A stretch of DNA of 64,000 nucleotides from Lustribacter sp049512335 (lineage in GTDB: Bacteria > Vulcanimicrobiota > Vulcanimicrobiia > Vulcanimicrobiales > Vulcanimicrobiaceae). How positions within the stretch are numbered: position 1 is the first letter of the stretch; each line of letters begins with the position of its first letter. The position numbers were made by a program, and so were the translations under genes. Below are positions 17,607-26,200 of this stretch, in pieces. Location: the NCBI GenBank assembly GCA_049512335.1, contig JBEKXE010000001.1, forward strand, positions 1-64,000, given 5' to 3'. A model generated the notes under the pieces. The model saw only the letters and a list, made by a program, of their open reading frames with translations. It was not told the DNA's origin and did no database searches.

Positions 17607-18196
17607 GCGAGGAGGAGGTCTTGTTCGACGAGGTCGCAGATGATGTGGCCGAGCGTGATGTGCACTTCTTGCACGATCGCGCTGTAACCGCGCGGTCCGA
17701 GCAGCACCAAATCGGCCAGCTCGGCTACCGGGCCGCCGCCGTTACCGGTGAACGCCACCGTCGTCGCGCCGAGCCGCGTCGCCGCTTCGATGGCGCGCAA
17801 CACGTTGGGCGACGAGCCGCTGGTGGTGATGCCGACGACGACGTCACCGGCTTGCACGAACGCTTCGACTTGGCGCGCGAACACGTGCTCGAAGCCGAAG
17901 TCGTTGGCGATCGCGGTCAGGGCGCTGGTGTTGACGGTGAGCGCTTCGGACGGCAAGCCGCCGCGTTCGCGCAAGAAACGCCCGCTGAATTCGGCGGCGA
18001 GATGCTGCGCGTCGGCCGCGCTGCCGCCGTTGCCGCACCAATAGATCTTCTTGCCGCCGCGCAGCGCGCCCACCATCACGGCGACGATCGCGGCCACTTG
18101 TTCGGGGAAGTGCGGCGCGTCGAGGTGTCCGCGCCGGTCGGCGAGCAGCTCGGCAAAGCCGCGGCGGATATGTTGGGGGTGCGGTCGCGCTTCCAT
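17603..18196 (-). CDS. gmhA: Sedoheptulose 7-phosphate isomerase (SIS domain)
   Basis: First committed step to nucleotide-heptose: isomerises sedoheptulose 7-phosphate to D-glycero-D-manno-heptose 7-phosphate. 197 residues. GGKKIYWCGNGGSAADAQHLAAEFSGRF is the GmhA signature and VVVGITTSGSSPNVLRAIEAA the SIS phosphate-binding loop; EVHITLGHIICDLVEQ near the end contains the catalytic His helix. ATG at 18196 overlaps the accB stop by one base (TGATG). Confidence 0.94.
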   Translation of the reverse strand: MEARPHPQHIRRGFAELLADRRGHLDAPHFPEQVAAIVAVMVGALRGGKKIYWCGNGGSAADAQHLAAEFSGRFLRERGGLPSEALTVNTSALTAIANDFGFEHVFARQVEAFVQAGDVVVGITTSGSSPNVLRAIEAATRLGATTVAFTGNGGGPVAELADLVLLGPRGYSAIVQEVHITLGHIICDLVEQDLLLA

Positions 18197-18657
18197 CAGG
18201 GTTCGATCCAGAACAAATCGTCGCCGAGCGACACGAGCTGACCGTTCTCGGGGATGACGCGGCTGACGACACCGGCAAACTCGCTCGTGATCTCGTTCAT
18301 CAGCTTCATCGCTTCGAGAATGCACAAGACCTGACCCGGAACGACGCGGTCGCCGACGCTGACGAACGGATCGGCTCCCGGCGCGGGCGCACCGTAGAAG
18401 ACGCCGACCACCGGCGCCGTGACGCGCTTGACGTTGGGCGATGCCGCCGCTCCGCTGACCGCCGCCGGCTCGCCCCCGGGCGCCGCCGCCGGCGCCGAGC
18501 CGGGCCCGGGCACGACGATGCTCGCGGCGGCCGGCGCGGGTTCGCGCCGCACCAGCTCGTACTCGGTCTCGCCGACCTGTACGCGCACGGCATCCAGATC
18601 GTATTCCCGCAGGATCGCGGCCAGCGCCCGAACGCGCCCGGCGTCGTCGTCAGACAT
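18196..18657 (-). CDS. accB: Biotin carboxyl carrier protein of acetyl-CoA carboxylase
   Basis: Carries the biotin arm that moves carboxyl groups to acetyl-CoA in fatty acid synthesis. 153 residues: N-terminal helical part, an Ala/Pro-rich linker (about 40-75) and a biotinyl domain in which CILEAMKLMNEI holds the modified lysine. The ending VIPENGQLVSLGDDLFWIEP is typical. No accC lies next to it, which is unusual since accBC are often paired. It overlaps hisS by 8 bp. Confidence 0.95.
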   Translation of the reverse strand: MSDDDAGRVRALAAILREYDLDAVRVQVGETEYELVRREPAPAAASIVVPGPGSAPAAAPGGEPAAVSGAAASPNVKRVTAPVVGVFYGAPAPGADPFVSVGDRVVPGQVLCILEAMKLMNEITSEFAGVVSRVIPENGQLVSLGDDLFWIEP

Positions 18658-19930
18658 CCAGCGCCTCTTCGACGACCGCTTGCGCGATGCTACCCACGGC
18701 CGCTTCCAGCGGCAGCCGCCGCTCCGTCCGCTGCTCCAGATCGCGCAACACGATCTCGTCGAGCGCCAACTCGTTGTCGCCGAGGATCAGCGCCCAGCGC
18801 GCGCGGTTGCGATCGGCCTGCTTGAAGTGCGCGGTCAGCTTTCGATCGCCGTAATCGACGAAGACCGGAATGCCGCCGGAAGCGCGCAACCCGGCCACCA
18901 GCGGGACGAGGCGGCCGCGCGCCGCGGCCCCGAGCGCGATGGCCTGGATCCCGCGCCGCGGCTCGACCGCCTCGCCGCGCGCAGCGTCGACCATCATGAG
19001 GAAGCGCTCGAGGCCGAGCCCGAACCCGACCGCCGGCGTCGGCGGCCCGCCCAGCGAGGCCACCAGACCGTCGTAGCGGCCGCCGCCGCAAACCGTGCTC
19101 TGGGCGCCGAGCGCGGTCGAGGTGATCTCGAAAACCGTGCGAGTGTAGTAGTCCAGCCCGCGCACGATCAGCGGGTCGACCTCGTAAGCGATGCCCAACG
19201 CGTCGAGGTAGCGGCGGACGCCGTCGAAATGCTCGCGGCAGCCGGCGCACAGCGACTCGAACAGCGTCGGCGCGGTCGCCACGAAGGGCGCGTCGGCCGG
19301 CGACTTGGAATCGAGGATGCGCAACGGATTGCGCTCCAGCCGCGCCTGCGAATCGGCCGACAACTCGGCGCGGTACGGGCGGAAGTGGGCCAGCAGCGCC
19401 TCGCGGTAGCGCGGCCGGCAGACCTCGTCACCGACCGAGTTCAAGCGCACGGTGACGTCGGCCAGCCGGTAGCGTTCGATCAGGCTGGTGGCGATCGCGA
19501 TCACCTCGACGTCGGCCTCGGGCCCCGGAAACCCGAAGCACTCGATGCCGAACTGGTGCGCCTCGCGGTAACGCCCCGCCTGGGGCCGCTCGTAGCGGAA
19601 GATCGAGCCGATGTAGTACAGCCGCTGCGGCCCCTGGGCGAGCAGCGAGTGCTCCAGCACGGCGCGCACGACCGGCGCCGTCCACTCGGGGCGCAGCGTC
19701 AGGCTGCGATCGCCCTTGTCCCGGAACGTGTACATCTCTTTTTCGACGATGTCGGTCGTCTCGCCGACCCCGCGCACGAACAGCTCGGTCGATTCGAACG
19801 TGGGCGTGCGGATCTCACCGTAGCCGAAGCGCTCGGCGATCTCGCGGGCCCGGCCCTCGAGGCGGTTCCAATCGGCCGAACGGGGCGGCAGCACGTCGTG
19901 GGTGCCGCGCGGGGCGGCCAGGCGATTCAC
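18650..19930 (-). CDS. hisS: Histidyl-tRNA synthetase
   Basis: Charges tRNA(His). 426 residues, normal. PRGTHDVLPPRS begins the class II catalytic domain; LYYIGSIFRYERPQAGRYREAHQFGIECFG is motif 2, GLDYYTRTVFEI the histidine-binding segment, VGFGLGLERFLMMVD motif 3. The C-terminal anticodon-binding domain spans roughly 330-426. Start is GTG at 19930. The 116-bp leader upstream (19931-20046) shows no recognisable T-box; it is shared with the divergent gene at 20047. Confidence 0.97.
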   Translation of the reverse strand: MNRLAAPRGTHDVLPPRSADWNRLEGRAREIAERFGYGEIRTPTFESTELFVRGVGETTDIVEKEMYTFRDKGDRSLTLRPEWTAPVVRAVLEHSLLAQGPQRLYYIGSIFRYERPQAGRYREAHQFGIECFGFPGPEADVEVIAIATSLIERYRLADVTVRLNSVGDEVCRPRYREALLAHFRPYRAELSADSQARLERNPLRILDSKSPADAPFVATAPTLFESLCAGCREHFDGVRRYLDALGIAYEVDPLIVRGLDYYTRTVFEITSTALGAQSTVCGGGRYDGLVASLGGPPTPAVGFGLGLERFLMMVDAARGEAVEPRRGIQAIALGAAARGRLVPLVAGLRASGGIPVFVDYGDRKLTAHFKQADRNRARWALILGDNELALDEIVLRDLEQRTERRLPLEAAVGSIAQAVVEEALDV

Positions 19931-20012
19931 GGGAGGCGGACTTTCCGGGAGGCTTGCGCCGGGCCTTCAGCGATTCGGTTCGCTTGTGTACGGTGGCGCT
20001 ATTTACTCCCCC

Positions 20013-20039
20013 TTGTACCGCTTTTTGACCTGTTATTCT
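20013..20039 (+). promoter_or_regulatory. Possible promoter, -10 seven bases before the ATG at 20047
   Basis: TATTCT (20034-20039) resembles a -10 box; TTGTAC (20013-20018) could be a -35 but with a short 15-bp gap. Transcription would begin right at the ATG, giving a leaderless message. Weak on its own, but the same spacing recurs at 30394 and 50196. Confidence 0.35.
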
Positions 20040-20046
20040 GTCCACC

Positions 20047-20256
20047 ATGGAGGAGCAGAACGCCGCAGCGAGCAGCCGATTCCTCAGTGCCGGCGAGGCC
20101 CACACCCAGGCGATGTCGCTGCCCATCGGCGCGATCGTGACCAGGCTGCTGGAGCTGCTCGACGCCATGACCATCGCGATGATCGCCGGCGTGCAGAAGA
20201 CGCGCGCGGTGCACAGCCGGCTCGGCGGCCGCGAACCCCGCTTGCGCAGCGTTTAG
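20047..20256 (+). CDS. Small protein resembling a truncated helix-turn-helix regulator
   Basis: 69 residues. MSLPIGAIVTRLLELLDAMTIAMIAGVQKTRAVHSRLGGREPR resembles the N-terminal DNA-binding segment of a family I know as short HTH/Xre-like proteins (pattern: 'LL-LLGA--VA-IAGV---R-V--W--G-R-PR'), in which a further 50-80 residues follow the GxREP motif. Here a TAG comes nine codons after that motif, and the tail meets the stop of the convergent gene (stops overlap at 20253-20256). So it may be a decayed remnant or a genuine short form. Function unknown. Confidence 0.45.
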   Translation: MEEQNAAASSRFLSAGEAHTQAMSLPIGAIVTRLLELLDAMTIAMIAGVQKTRAVHSRLGGREPRLRSV

Positions 20257-20645
20257 TCTTCCGTTCGCGGCTCGAGTAACTCGACCGGAATGCCGTTGGG
20301 ATCCTCGACGAACGCGATCCAGCGGCTGCCGCTGGGCGGCTTCTTCGGTTCGCTGAGAATCTTCACGCCGTTCGCGCGCAGGCGCTCGATCGTGCTCTTC
20401 ATGTCGCCGTCGACTTCGAGCGCGAGGTGTTCGTAGCGATTTCCCAACGCGTACGGCGGATGGGCCTCGAGATCGAAGACCAGCTCGATGTACGCGTTCC
20501 AGTCGCTGCCGACGAACGCCATGTCGGCGTTGCCGGGATAGTGGTTCGGGCCGCCCAGGAGCTTCAGACCGAGCTTGTTCGTGTAGAAGTCGATCGACGC
20601 CGCCATGTCGTTGACGAAGATCGAGGTGTGCAGGTAGCGCGACAT
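20253..20645 (-). CDS. VOC-family (glyoxalase/bleomycin-resistance-like) protein
   Basis: 130 residues, two beta-alpha-beta-beta-beta units. LHTSIFVNDMAASIDFYTNKLGLKLLG begins the first, with His near residue 6 as a likely metal ligand; YEHLALEVDGDMKSTIERLRANGVKIL begins the second, and IAFVEDPNGIPVELLEP ends with the usual metal-binding Glu. Most like lactoylglutathione lyases or related metalloenzymes; the substrate cannot be named. Convergent with the small gene at 20047, sharing stop-codon bases, and divergent from the hydrolase at 20714. Confidence 0.8.
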   Translation of the reverse strand: MSRYLHTSIFVNDMAASIDFYTNKLGLKLLGGPNHYPGNADMAFVGSDWNAYIELVFDLEAHPPYALGNRYEHLALEVDGDMKSTIERLRANGVKILSEPKKPPSGSRWIAFVEDPNGIPVELLEPRTED

Positions 20646-20713
20646 GCCGACCGTTTCCGCGCGAGCGTGAATTCTCCGGCAGTATTTGCGCGTGCCGAAC
20701 CGAACGACGCGAG

Positions 20714-21439
20714 ATGCCGATCGCCGCGCGCGACATCACGATTCCCGTCGGCGGCGCCGACGAAATGCCCGCCTACACGGCGCATCCGGCCGGCGTACCG
20801 GCACCGGCCGTCGTCATCGTGCCGTCGGTCTTCGGCATCGGGAAGGTCGCGCGCGATACGGTCGAGATGTTCGCGGCCAACGGCTACCTCACGGTGTCGC
20901 TCGACATGTTCTTCCGCACCGCGCCCGGTCCGTTGGACATGAGCGCCAAGGACGCGTTCGCGAAGGCGGTCGAACGCGCGACTCGCTTCGACCACGAGCA
21001 GGGGCAAAAAGACATCGCGAAGGTCCGCGACTACGTTCTGGCGCTGCCCGAGTGCAACGGCAAATGGGCCTGCGTCGGCTATTGTTTCGGCGGCCGCTAC
21101 ACGCTGCTCGCCGGCGCCTACATGGGTGCCGACGCCGTAGCGGCGTTCCATCCTTCGCGCATGGGCGCGGAGCTCGAAGCGGCCGCCGCGCTCCGCGTGC
21201 CGGCCAGCTTTCACTGCGGCGGGGCCGATCAGCAAGTGCCGATGCCGGAGATCGAGGCGGTGCAGCGCGCGCTGGCGTCCGATCCGCTCGCCGAACTGTA
21301 CGTCTATCCGGGTGTGGCGCACGGGTTCACGAGCCCGGGCGGGCCGGCGTACGACGCCGACGCCACCCGGCTCTCGCTCGAGCGCGCGCTGCGCATGCTC
21401 GCCGGGTTGAAAACGCCGGCCGCTGCGGCCGGCGGCTAG
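20714..21439 (+). CDS. Dienelactone hydrolase family protein
   Basis: 241-residue alpha/beta hydrolase. VVIVPSVFGI supplies the oxyanion region; KWACVGYCFGGRYTLLAGAYM holds the nucleophile elbow G-x-C-x-G-G, with Cys as in dienelactone hydrolase; FHCGGADQQVPMPEIEAV has the Asp and YVYPGVAHGFTSPG the His. The full Cys-Asp-His triad is present. Real substrate may be a dienelactone or another ester. Its stop shares the CTAG at 21436-21439 with the convergent gene on the other strand. Confidence 0.86.
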   Translation: MPIAARDITIPVGGADEMPAYTAHPAGVPAPAVVIVPSVFGIGKVARDTVEMFAANGYLTVSLDMFFRTAPGPLDMSAKDAFAKAVERATRFDHEQGQKDIAKVRDYVLALPECNGKWACVGYCFGGRYTLLAGAYMGADAVAAFHPSRMGAELEAAAALRVPASFHCGGADQQVPMPEIEAVQRALASDPLAELYVYPGVAHGFTSPGGPAYDADATRLSLERALRMLAGLKTPAAAAGG

Positions 21440-21720
21440 ATCCCGCTGAAGCGCGCGGCGGCGAACGGCGCGGTCAGCGCGATGCCGACCAGGAACGCCG
21501 CGACGAAGATCGCGGCCTGACGCAGGGGCCCGAAGCCCAGCAGAGCCAGCGGCAGCGGCGCGATCAGCAGCACCTCGATCCCGAGGTCGTGGAAGGGCTG
21601 CAGCGCGATCGAGCCGTCGAGGCCGTAGCGCACCCACAGCGCGTCCGCGATGCGTGCCACGGCACCCAGCACCAGCGCGTAGGCGACCAAGCGGATCAGG
21701 AACCCGGCGAACGCGCGCAC
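21436..21720 (-). CDS. Small integral membrane protein of unknown function
   Basis: 94 residues with about three hydrophobic helices: FLIRLVAYALVLGAVARIADALWV (about 7-30), IEVLLIAPLPLALLGFG (about 48-64) and AAIFVAAFLVGIALTAPF (about 69-87). I recognise no family. GTG at 21720 lies one base after the purH stop, so it is probably the last gene of the fabF-rnc-smc-purH run. Confidence 0.55.
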   Translation of the reverse strand: MRAFAGFLIRLVAYALVLGAVARIADALWVRYGLDGSIALQPFHDLGIEVLLIAPLPLALLGFGPLRQAAIFVAAFLVGIALTAPFAAARFSGI

Positions 21721-21721
21721 G

Positions 21722-23284
21722 TCAGTGCAAGAAGTAGCGGTAATTCGAGAAGACCAGCGCGATGTTGCGCTCGTCGGCCGCCGCGATGACCTCGGCGTCG
21801 CGAATCGACCCCGACGGGGCGATCACCGCCGTGCAGCCGGCCTCGGCCGCGGCGATCAAGCCGTCGGGAAACGGGAAGAACCCGTCGCTGGCGCAGGCCG
21901 CGCCGGCCGCAAAGCTACCGGCTCGTTCGCCGGCGATCCGCACCGCACTCACGCGGTTCGTTTGCCCCGCACAGATACCGCGTGAAACCACGTCGCGCAC
22001 GACCGCGACGCCGTTGGACTTGACGTGCCGCACGACGTCCCAGGCAAAGATCAGGTCGCGCCACTCGTTCGGGCCCGGCGCACGCTTGGAAACCACCCGC
22101 CAGGTCTCGGCCGGAGCGGCCGGATCGTCGTCCTCGGCCAGCACCCCGCCCAGCGCCGACCGGACGCGCAACTCCTCGGCGATGCGCTGCGGCATGCCGG
22201 CGTCGTAGCGCATGATGCGCAGGTTTTTCTTGCGCTGCAAGCGCGCCAGCGCGTCGGGCTCGAACGCCGGCGCCGCGACGATCTCGAGGAAGAATTCGCC
22301 CAGCGATTCGGCCGCCGCGAGATCGATCGGCCCGTCGACGGCGATGATCCCGCCGTAGGCCGAGATCGGGTCAGCGTCGAGCGCGGCGCGCACGGCCTCG
22401 GCCACCGTTTCGCGTTCCGCAACGCCGCACGGCACCGTGTGCTTGACGATCGCCGCGCGGCAACGCGCCGGCGGCAGATCAAACGGCGCGTCGATGCCGG
22501 TACGCGCGCGCACCAGCATGCGCAGCGTCGCGTCCAAATCGAGCAGGTTGTTGTACGAGAGCGCCTTGCCCCACAACTGTTCGGGCAGCGTGGTTTCGCG
22601 CGCGAGGTAGAATGCCGCGCGGTCCTGCGGGTTCTCGCCGTAACGCAAGGGCTGCTCGATCGGAATCGTCAGCGCGAGCGAACCGGGCAATTCGTTGGCC
22701 AGCAAACCCGATTCCATGTAGCGCGAGATCGCCGAATCGTATTCGGCGGTGCGTTCGAAGGCCCGCGTCGCGAGCCGCCGCCGCGCATCGCGCGAGAGCT
22801 GGTGCGGCAACGCGGCGATGACCTCGGCATACTGTTCGGGATCGCTGAGCACGGTCACGCGTTCGAAGTTCTTCGCCGCCGCGCGCAACAGCGAGACGCC
22901 GCCGATGTCGATCTGCTCGATCGCTTCCCGCAGCGTCGCGGTCGCGCGGGCGGCGGTCGCCTCGAACGGGTAGAGGTTCACGATCACGGTCGAGATCAAC
23001 GGGATGCCGTAGCGCGCGGCATCGGCTTCGTGCTCGGCACTGGCCGTGTCGCGCAAGATGCCGCCGAAGACGTTGGGGTGCAGCGTCTTCACGCGGCCGT
23101 CGAAGAGCGCCGGAAAGCCGGTCAGTTCCTCGACCTCGTGAACCGCCAATCCGGCGCCACGCAGATGCGCCGCCGAGCCGCCGGTCGCGTAGATCACCGT
23201 GCCCGCGGCCACCAAGGCGCGGGCAAGTTCGACGATGCCGGTCCGGTCGTAGACCGAGATGAGTGCTGCGTCTCTAACCGGCAA
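21722..23284 (-). CDS. purH: Bifunctional AICAR formyltransferase / IMP cyclohydrolase
   Basis: Last two steps of de novo IMP synthesis. 520 residues, standard. The N-terminal cyclohydrolase domain starts ALISVYDRTGIVELARALVAAG and continues with VEELTGFPALFDGRVKTLHPNVFGG; the formyltransferase domain carries QPLRYGENPQDRAAFYL, a VKHTVPCGVAERETV stretch (usual KH-x-NPCG with N changed to V/T context) and SDGFFPFPDGLIAAAEAGCTAVIAPSGSIRDAEVI near the end. Start is TTG at 23284, overlapping the smc end by 11 bp; no ATG or GTG lies closer to the conserved start. Confidence 0.96.
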   Translation of the reverse strand: MPVRDAALISVYDRTGIVELARALVAAGTVIYATGGSAAHLRGAGLAVHEVEELTGFPALFDGRVKTLHPNVFGGILRDTASAEHEADAARYGIPLISTVIVNLYPFEATAARATATLREAIEQIDIGGVSLLRAAAKNFERVTVLSDPEQYAEVIAALPHQLSRDARRRLATRAFERTAEYDSAISRYMESGLLANELPGSLALTIPIEQPLRYGENPQDRAAFYLARETTLPEQLWGKALSYNNLLDLDATLRMLVRARTGIDAPFDLPPARCRAAIVKHTVPCGVAERETVAEAVRAALDADPISAYGGIIAVDGPIDLAAAESLGEFFLEIVAAPAFEPDALARLQRKKNLRIMRYDAGMPQRIAEELRVRSALGGVLAEDDDPAAPAETWRVVSKRAPGPNEWRDLIFAWDVVRHVKSNGVAVVRDVVSRGICAGQTNRVSAVRIAGERAGSFAAGAACASDGFFPFPDGLIAAAEAGCTAVIAPSGSIRDAEVIAAADERNIALVFSNYRYFLH

Positions 23285-26200
23285 CGGCGGCCTCTTCGCG
23301 CGCCGCTTCGGGAGCGCCGCCGCCGTCGAGCGAAGCCGAGACGATCGACGACACGCCCGGCTCCTGCATCGTGACGCCGTACATGCGCGACGCCAGCTCC
23401 ATCGTCTTCTTGTTGTGGGTGACGATCAGCATCTGCGAATTGCCGGCCAGCGTGCGCACCATCTCGGAGAGCCGTTCGACGTTGGCGTCGTCGAGCGCGG
23501 CGTCGACCTCGTCGAGCAAGTAGAACGGCGACGGCTTGACGCGGATCAGCGCGAAGATCAGCGCGGCCGCCGTCATCGCGCGTTCGCCGCCCGAGAGGGC
23601 CGCCAGCGCCGTCATCTTCTTGCCCGGCGGCTGCACGGCGATCTCGATGCCGGTCTCCGAAAGATGGTCGGGATCGGTCTGCCACATGCGCGCTTCGCCG
23701 CCGGGGAACAGCTGGGCGAACGTTTCGGAGAAGCGCGCCGCCACCGCGGTAAACGTTTCGTTGAACTGCACTTGGCAGGAGACTTCGATCTCGGCGATCG
23801 TCGCCAGCAGCGTCTCGCGCGCTTGCTGCAGATCGGCCATCTGCTCGCGCAGGAACCGCTCGCGTTCGACCAGTTCGTCGCGGTCGGCTTCGGCGTTGAG
23901 GTTGACGTTGGCGCTCAGCCGCGCGAGCTCTTCGCGCAACCGCGGCAATTCCTCGATCACGTCGTCGGGCTCGGCGGCGTAGCGCTCCACGACGTCGCGC
24001 TGCTCGTCGTCGCTGGCCGGGTTCTGCGCGAACGTTTGCACCAGCATGCCGAGCTCGGCGTCGATCTCGGCCAGGCGCCGGCGCGAGCCTTCGCCGGCTG
24101 CGGTCGCTTCGCGGTCTTCGTTGTGGGCGATGCGCTCGTCGGCTTCGCGTTGCGCGAGGTCGTTGGCCGTCGCCTCACGGCGGGCGTTGGCGTCCTCGAC
24201 CGCGCGGTCGGCCGCGGCCACCGCTTCGCGAGTCATCGCCAGACGCTCGGACTCGCCGGCGATCGCCTCGCGCAAGCGTTCCAGCTCGCGCGCGGTCTGT
24301 TCGCGCGTCGCACTGACGCGTTCGGAGTCGGCGTCGAGCAAGCCCAGCCGCGTGGCGTGTCCTTCGCGTTCGGTGGTCAGCGAGGCGACCGTCTCGCGCA
24401 GCGAGCCGGCTTCGCGGGCCACGTCGTGCTGCGCGGCTTCAGCGCCGGCGATCGTTTCGCGCGCGCCGGCGAGCGCCGCGACCAGCGCTTCGCGCCGCTC
24501 TTCGAGATCGCCGGCGTCGACCGCCGTCCCTTCGAGCGCGGCCTGCGTCTGCTGCGCGGTCTCGAGATCGCGTTGCCCCGCCGCCGCCCGTTCGCCGGTC
24601 GTGCGCAGCTCGTCGTCGAGGCGCGCGATCTCGGTTTCGGCGCCGTTGCGGCGCGCGCTCGCGTCGCGCAGCGCGGCTTCGGCTTCGCCGGCGAACGTCA
24701 CGGCCGCGTCGCGCGCCACGCCGGCGGCGTCGACTTCGGCTTTGGCCGCCAGGCCGTCGCGTTCGATCGCTTCGAGCTCGGCGCGCAGCTGCGGGATGCG
24801 CTCGCGCAGCGATTGCGCTTGCGCGCGGCGTCCCAAGATCGAGCGCTCGCGGCGGTAGCGGCCGCCGGTGATCGCGCCGCCGCCGAGGATCTGCTCGCCC
24901 TCGAGGGTGACGATCGAGTCGCGGAAATGCTCCCCGCGTACCAGCGCGATGCCGGTGCGCAATTCGTCGACGACCAGCACGCGGCCGACCAGGAACGACA
25001 CGATGCCGCGGTACCGCGCCTCGCTGCGCACCAGCTCGTGCGCGTAGCCGATGATGCCGGGCCGGCCGCTCAAGGCCCCGAGCGTATGCCCGTCCCGATG
25101 CGCCAGCGTGTCCAGCGGCAGAAACGTCGCGCGGCCCGCTTCGCGTTCGCGCAGGTAGGCGATCGCGCGTTCCGCGTCTTCGCTGGTCGCGGTCACGATG
25201 TTGGACAGCCCGGTACCGAACGCGACGTCGAGCGCGCGCGCGTAGCGCTCGTCGACCTCGATCAGGTTGGAGACGACGCCATGCAGACCGCTGAGGTCGC
25301 CGCGCGCAGCCGCCTCGACGACGGCGCGCGTGCCCGGCACGTGCCCTTCGAGCGTAGCCTCGAGTTCCTCGATCGTGTGCAGGCGCGATTCCGAGGCCGC
25401 GAGGTCGCTGGCCACGCTGCGATAGCGGGCATGCAGCTCGGCGACGCGCTCCGCCGCGGCGTCGCCGCGCGCGCTTTCGGCCGTCGCGACGTCGCGTTGT
25501 TCGGCCGCTTCGCGTTCGTAGCGGGCGATCGACGCGTCACACTCCGCCAGCACGGCTCGCGCTTCGGCGGCGCGGGCGGTCAAGCGCGCGCGCTCGCTTT
25601 CGAGCCGGCCGAGCTCGCCGGTCAAGCGCGCGATGTCGCTCTGCGTGCCGGCCAAGCGCACGCGCCGCTCGGCTTCGCTGGCCGCGCGTTCGGCGACGAT
25701 CGCCTCGACGCCGCGCAGGTCGGCATAGATCGTGTCCAGCGCCGCGCGGGCGTCGGCCACCGCTTGCGTCGCCGCCGCTTCGCGCGTGCGAATCTCGTCG
25801 GCGCGCTCCGCCAGCGGATCGAGCTGCACGGACAGCTCGGCGATGCGCGCGCTCAGGCGTTCGCGTTCGCTCTCGACGCGCTCACGGTCGGCGATGCTGG
25901 CGTGCGATTGCGCGTCGAGCGCGTCGCGCCGCGCGGTGGCCGCCGCGAGATCGGCTTCGATGCGCGACGTCACCTCACGCGCGCGCTGCGCCTCGACGCG
26001 GCGCTCTTCGCGCTCGAGCTCGAGCGTGTAGAGTTTCGAGCGCAGCGTCTCCGCTTCGGCGCCGAGCGTCGCCGCGCGCGCGGCCGCCGCGGCGCGCCGA
26101 TCCTCGTTGTGCCCGGCCGCGGCGGCGACGCGTTCGCGTTCCTCACGCCGCGACGCGCTCGCGCGCAGATAGGAGAGGATTTCGAGATCGCGCACGCGCG

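Noticed and set aside
8815..18196. Phase-variable repeats or a mobile island in the glycosyltransferase run
   Set aside because: No simple-sequence tracts, transposase, integrase or tRNA attachment site; composition matches the neighbours.
19931..20046. T-box leader before hisS
   Set aside because: No T-box sequence or specifier stem could be found, and the leader is shared with a divergent gene.
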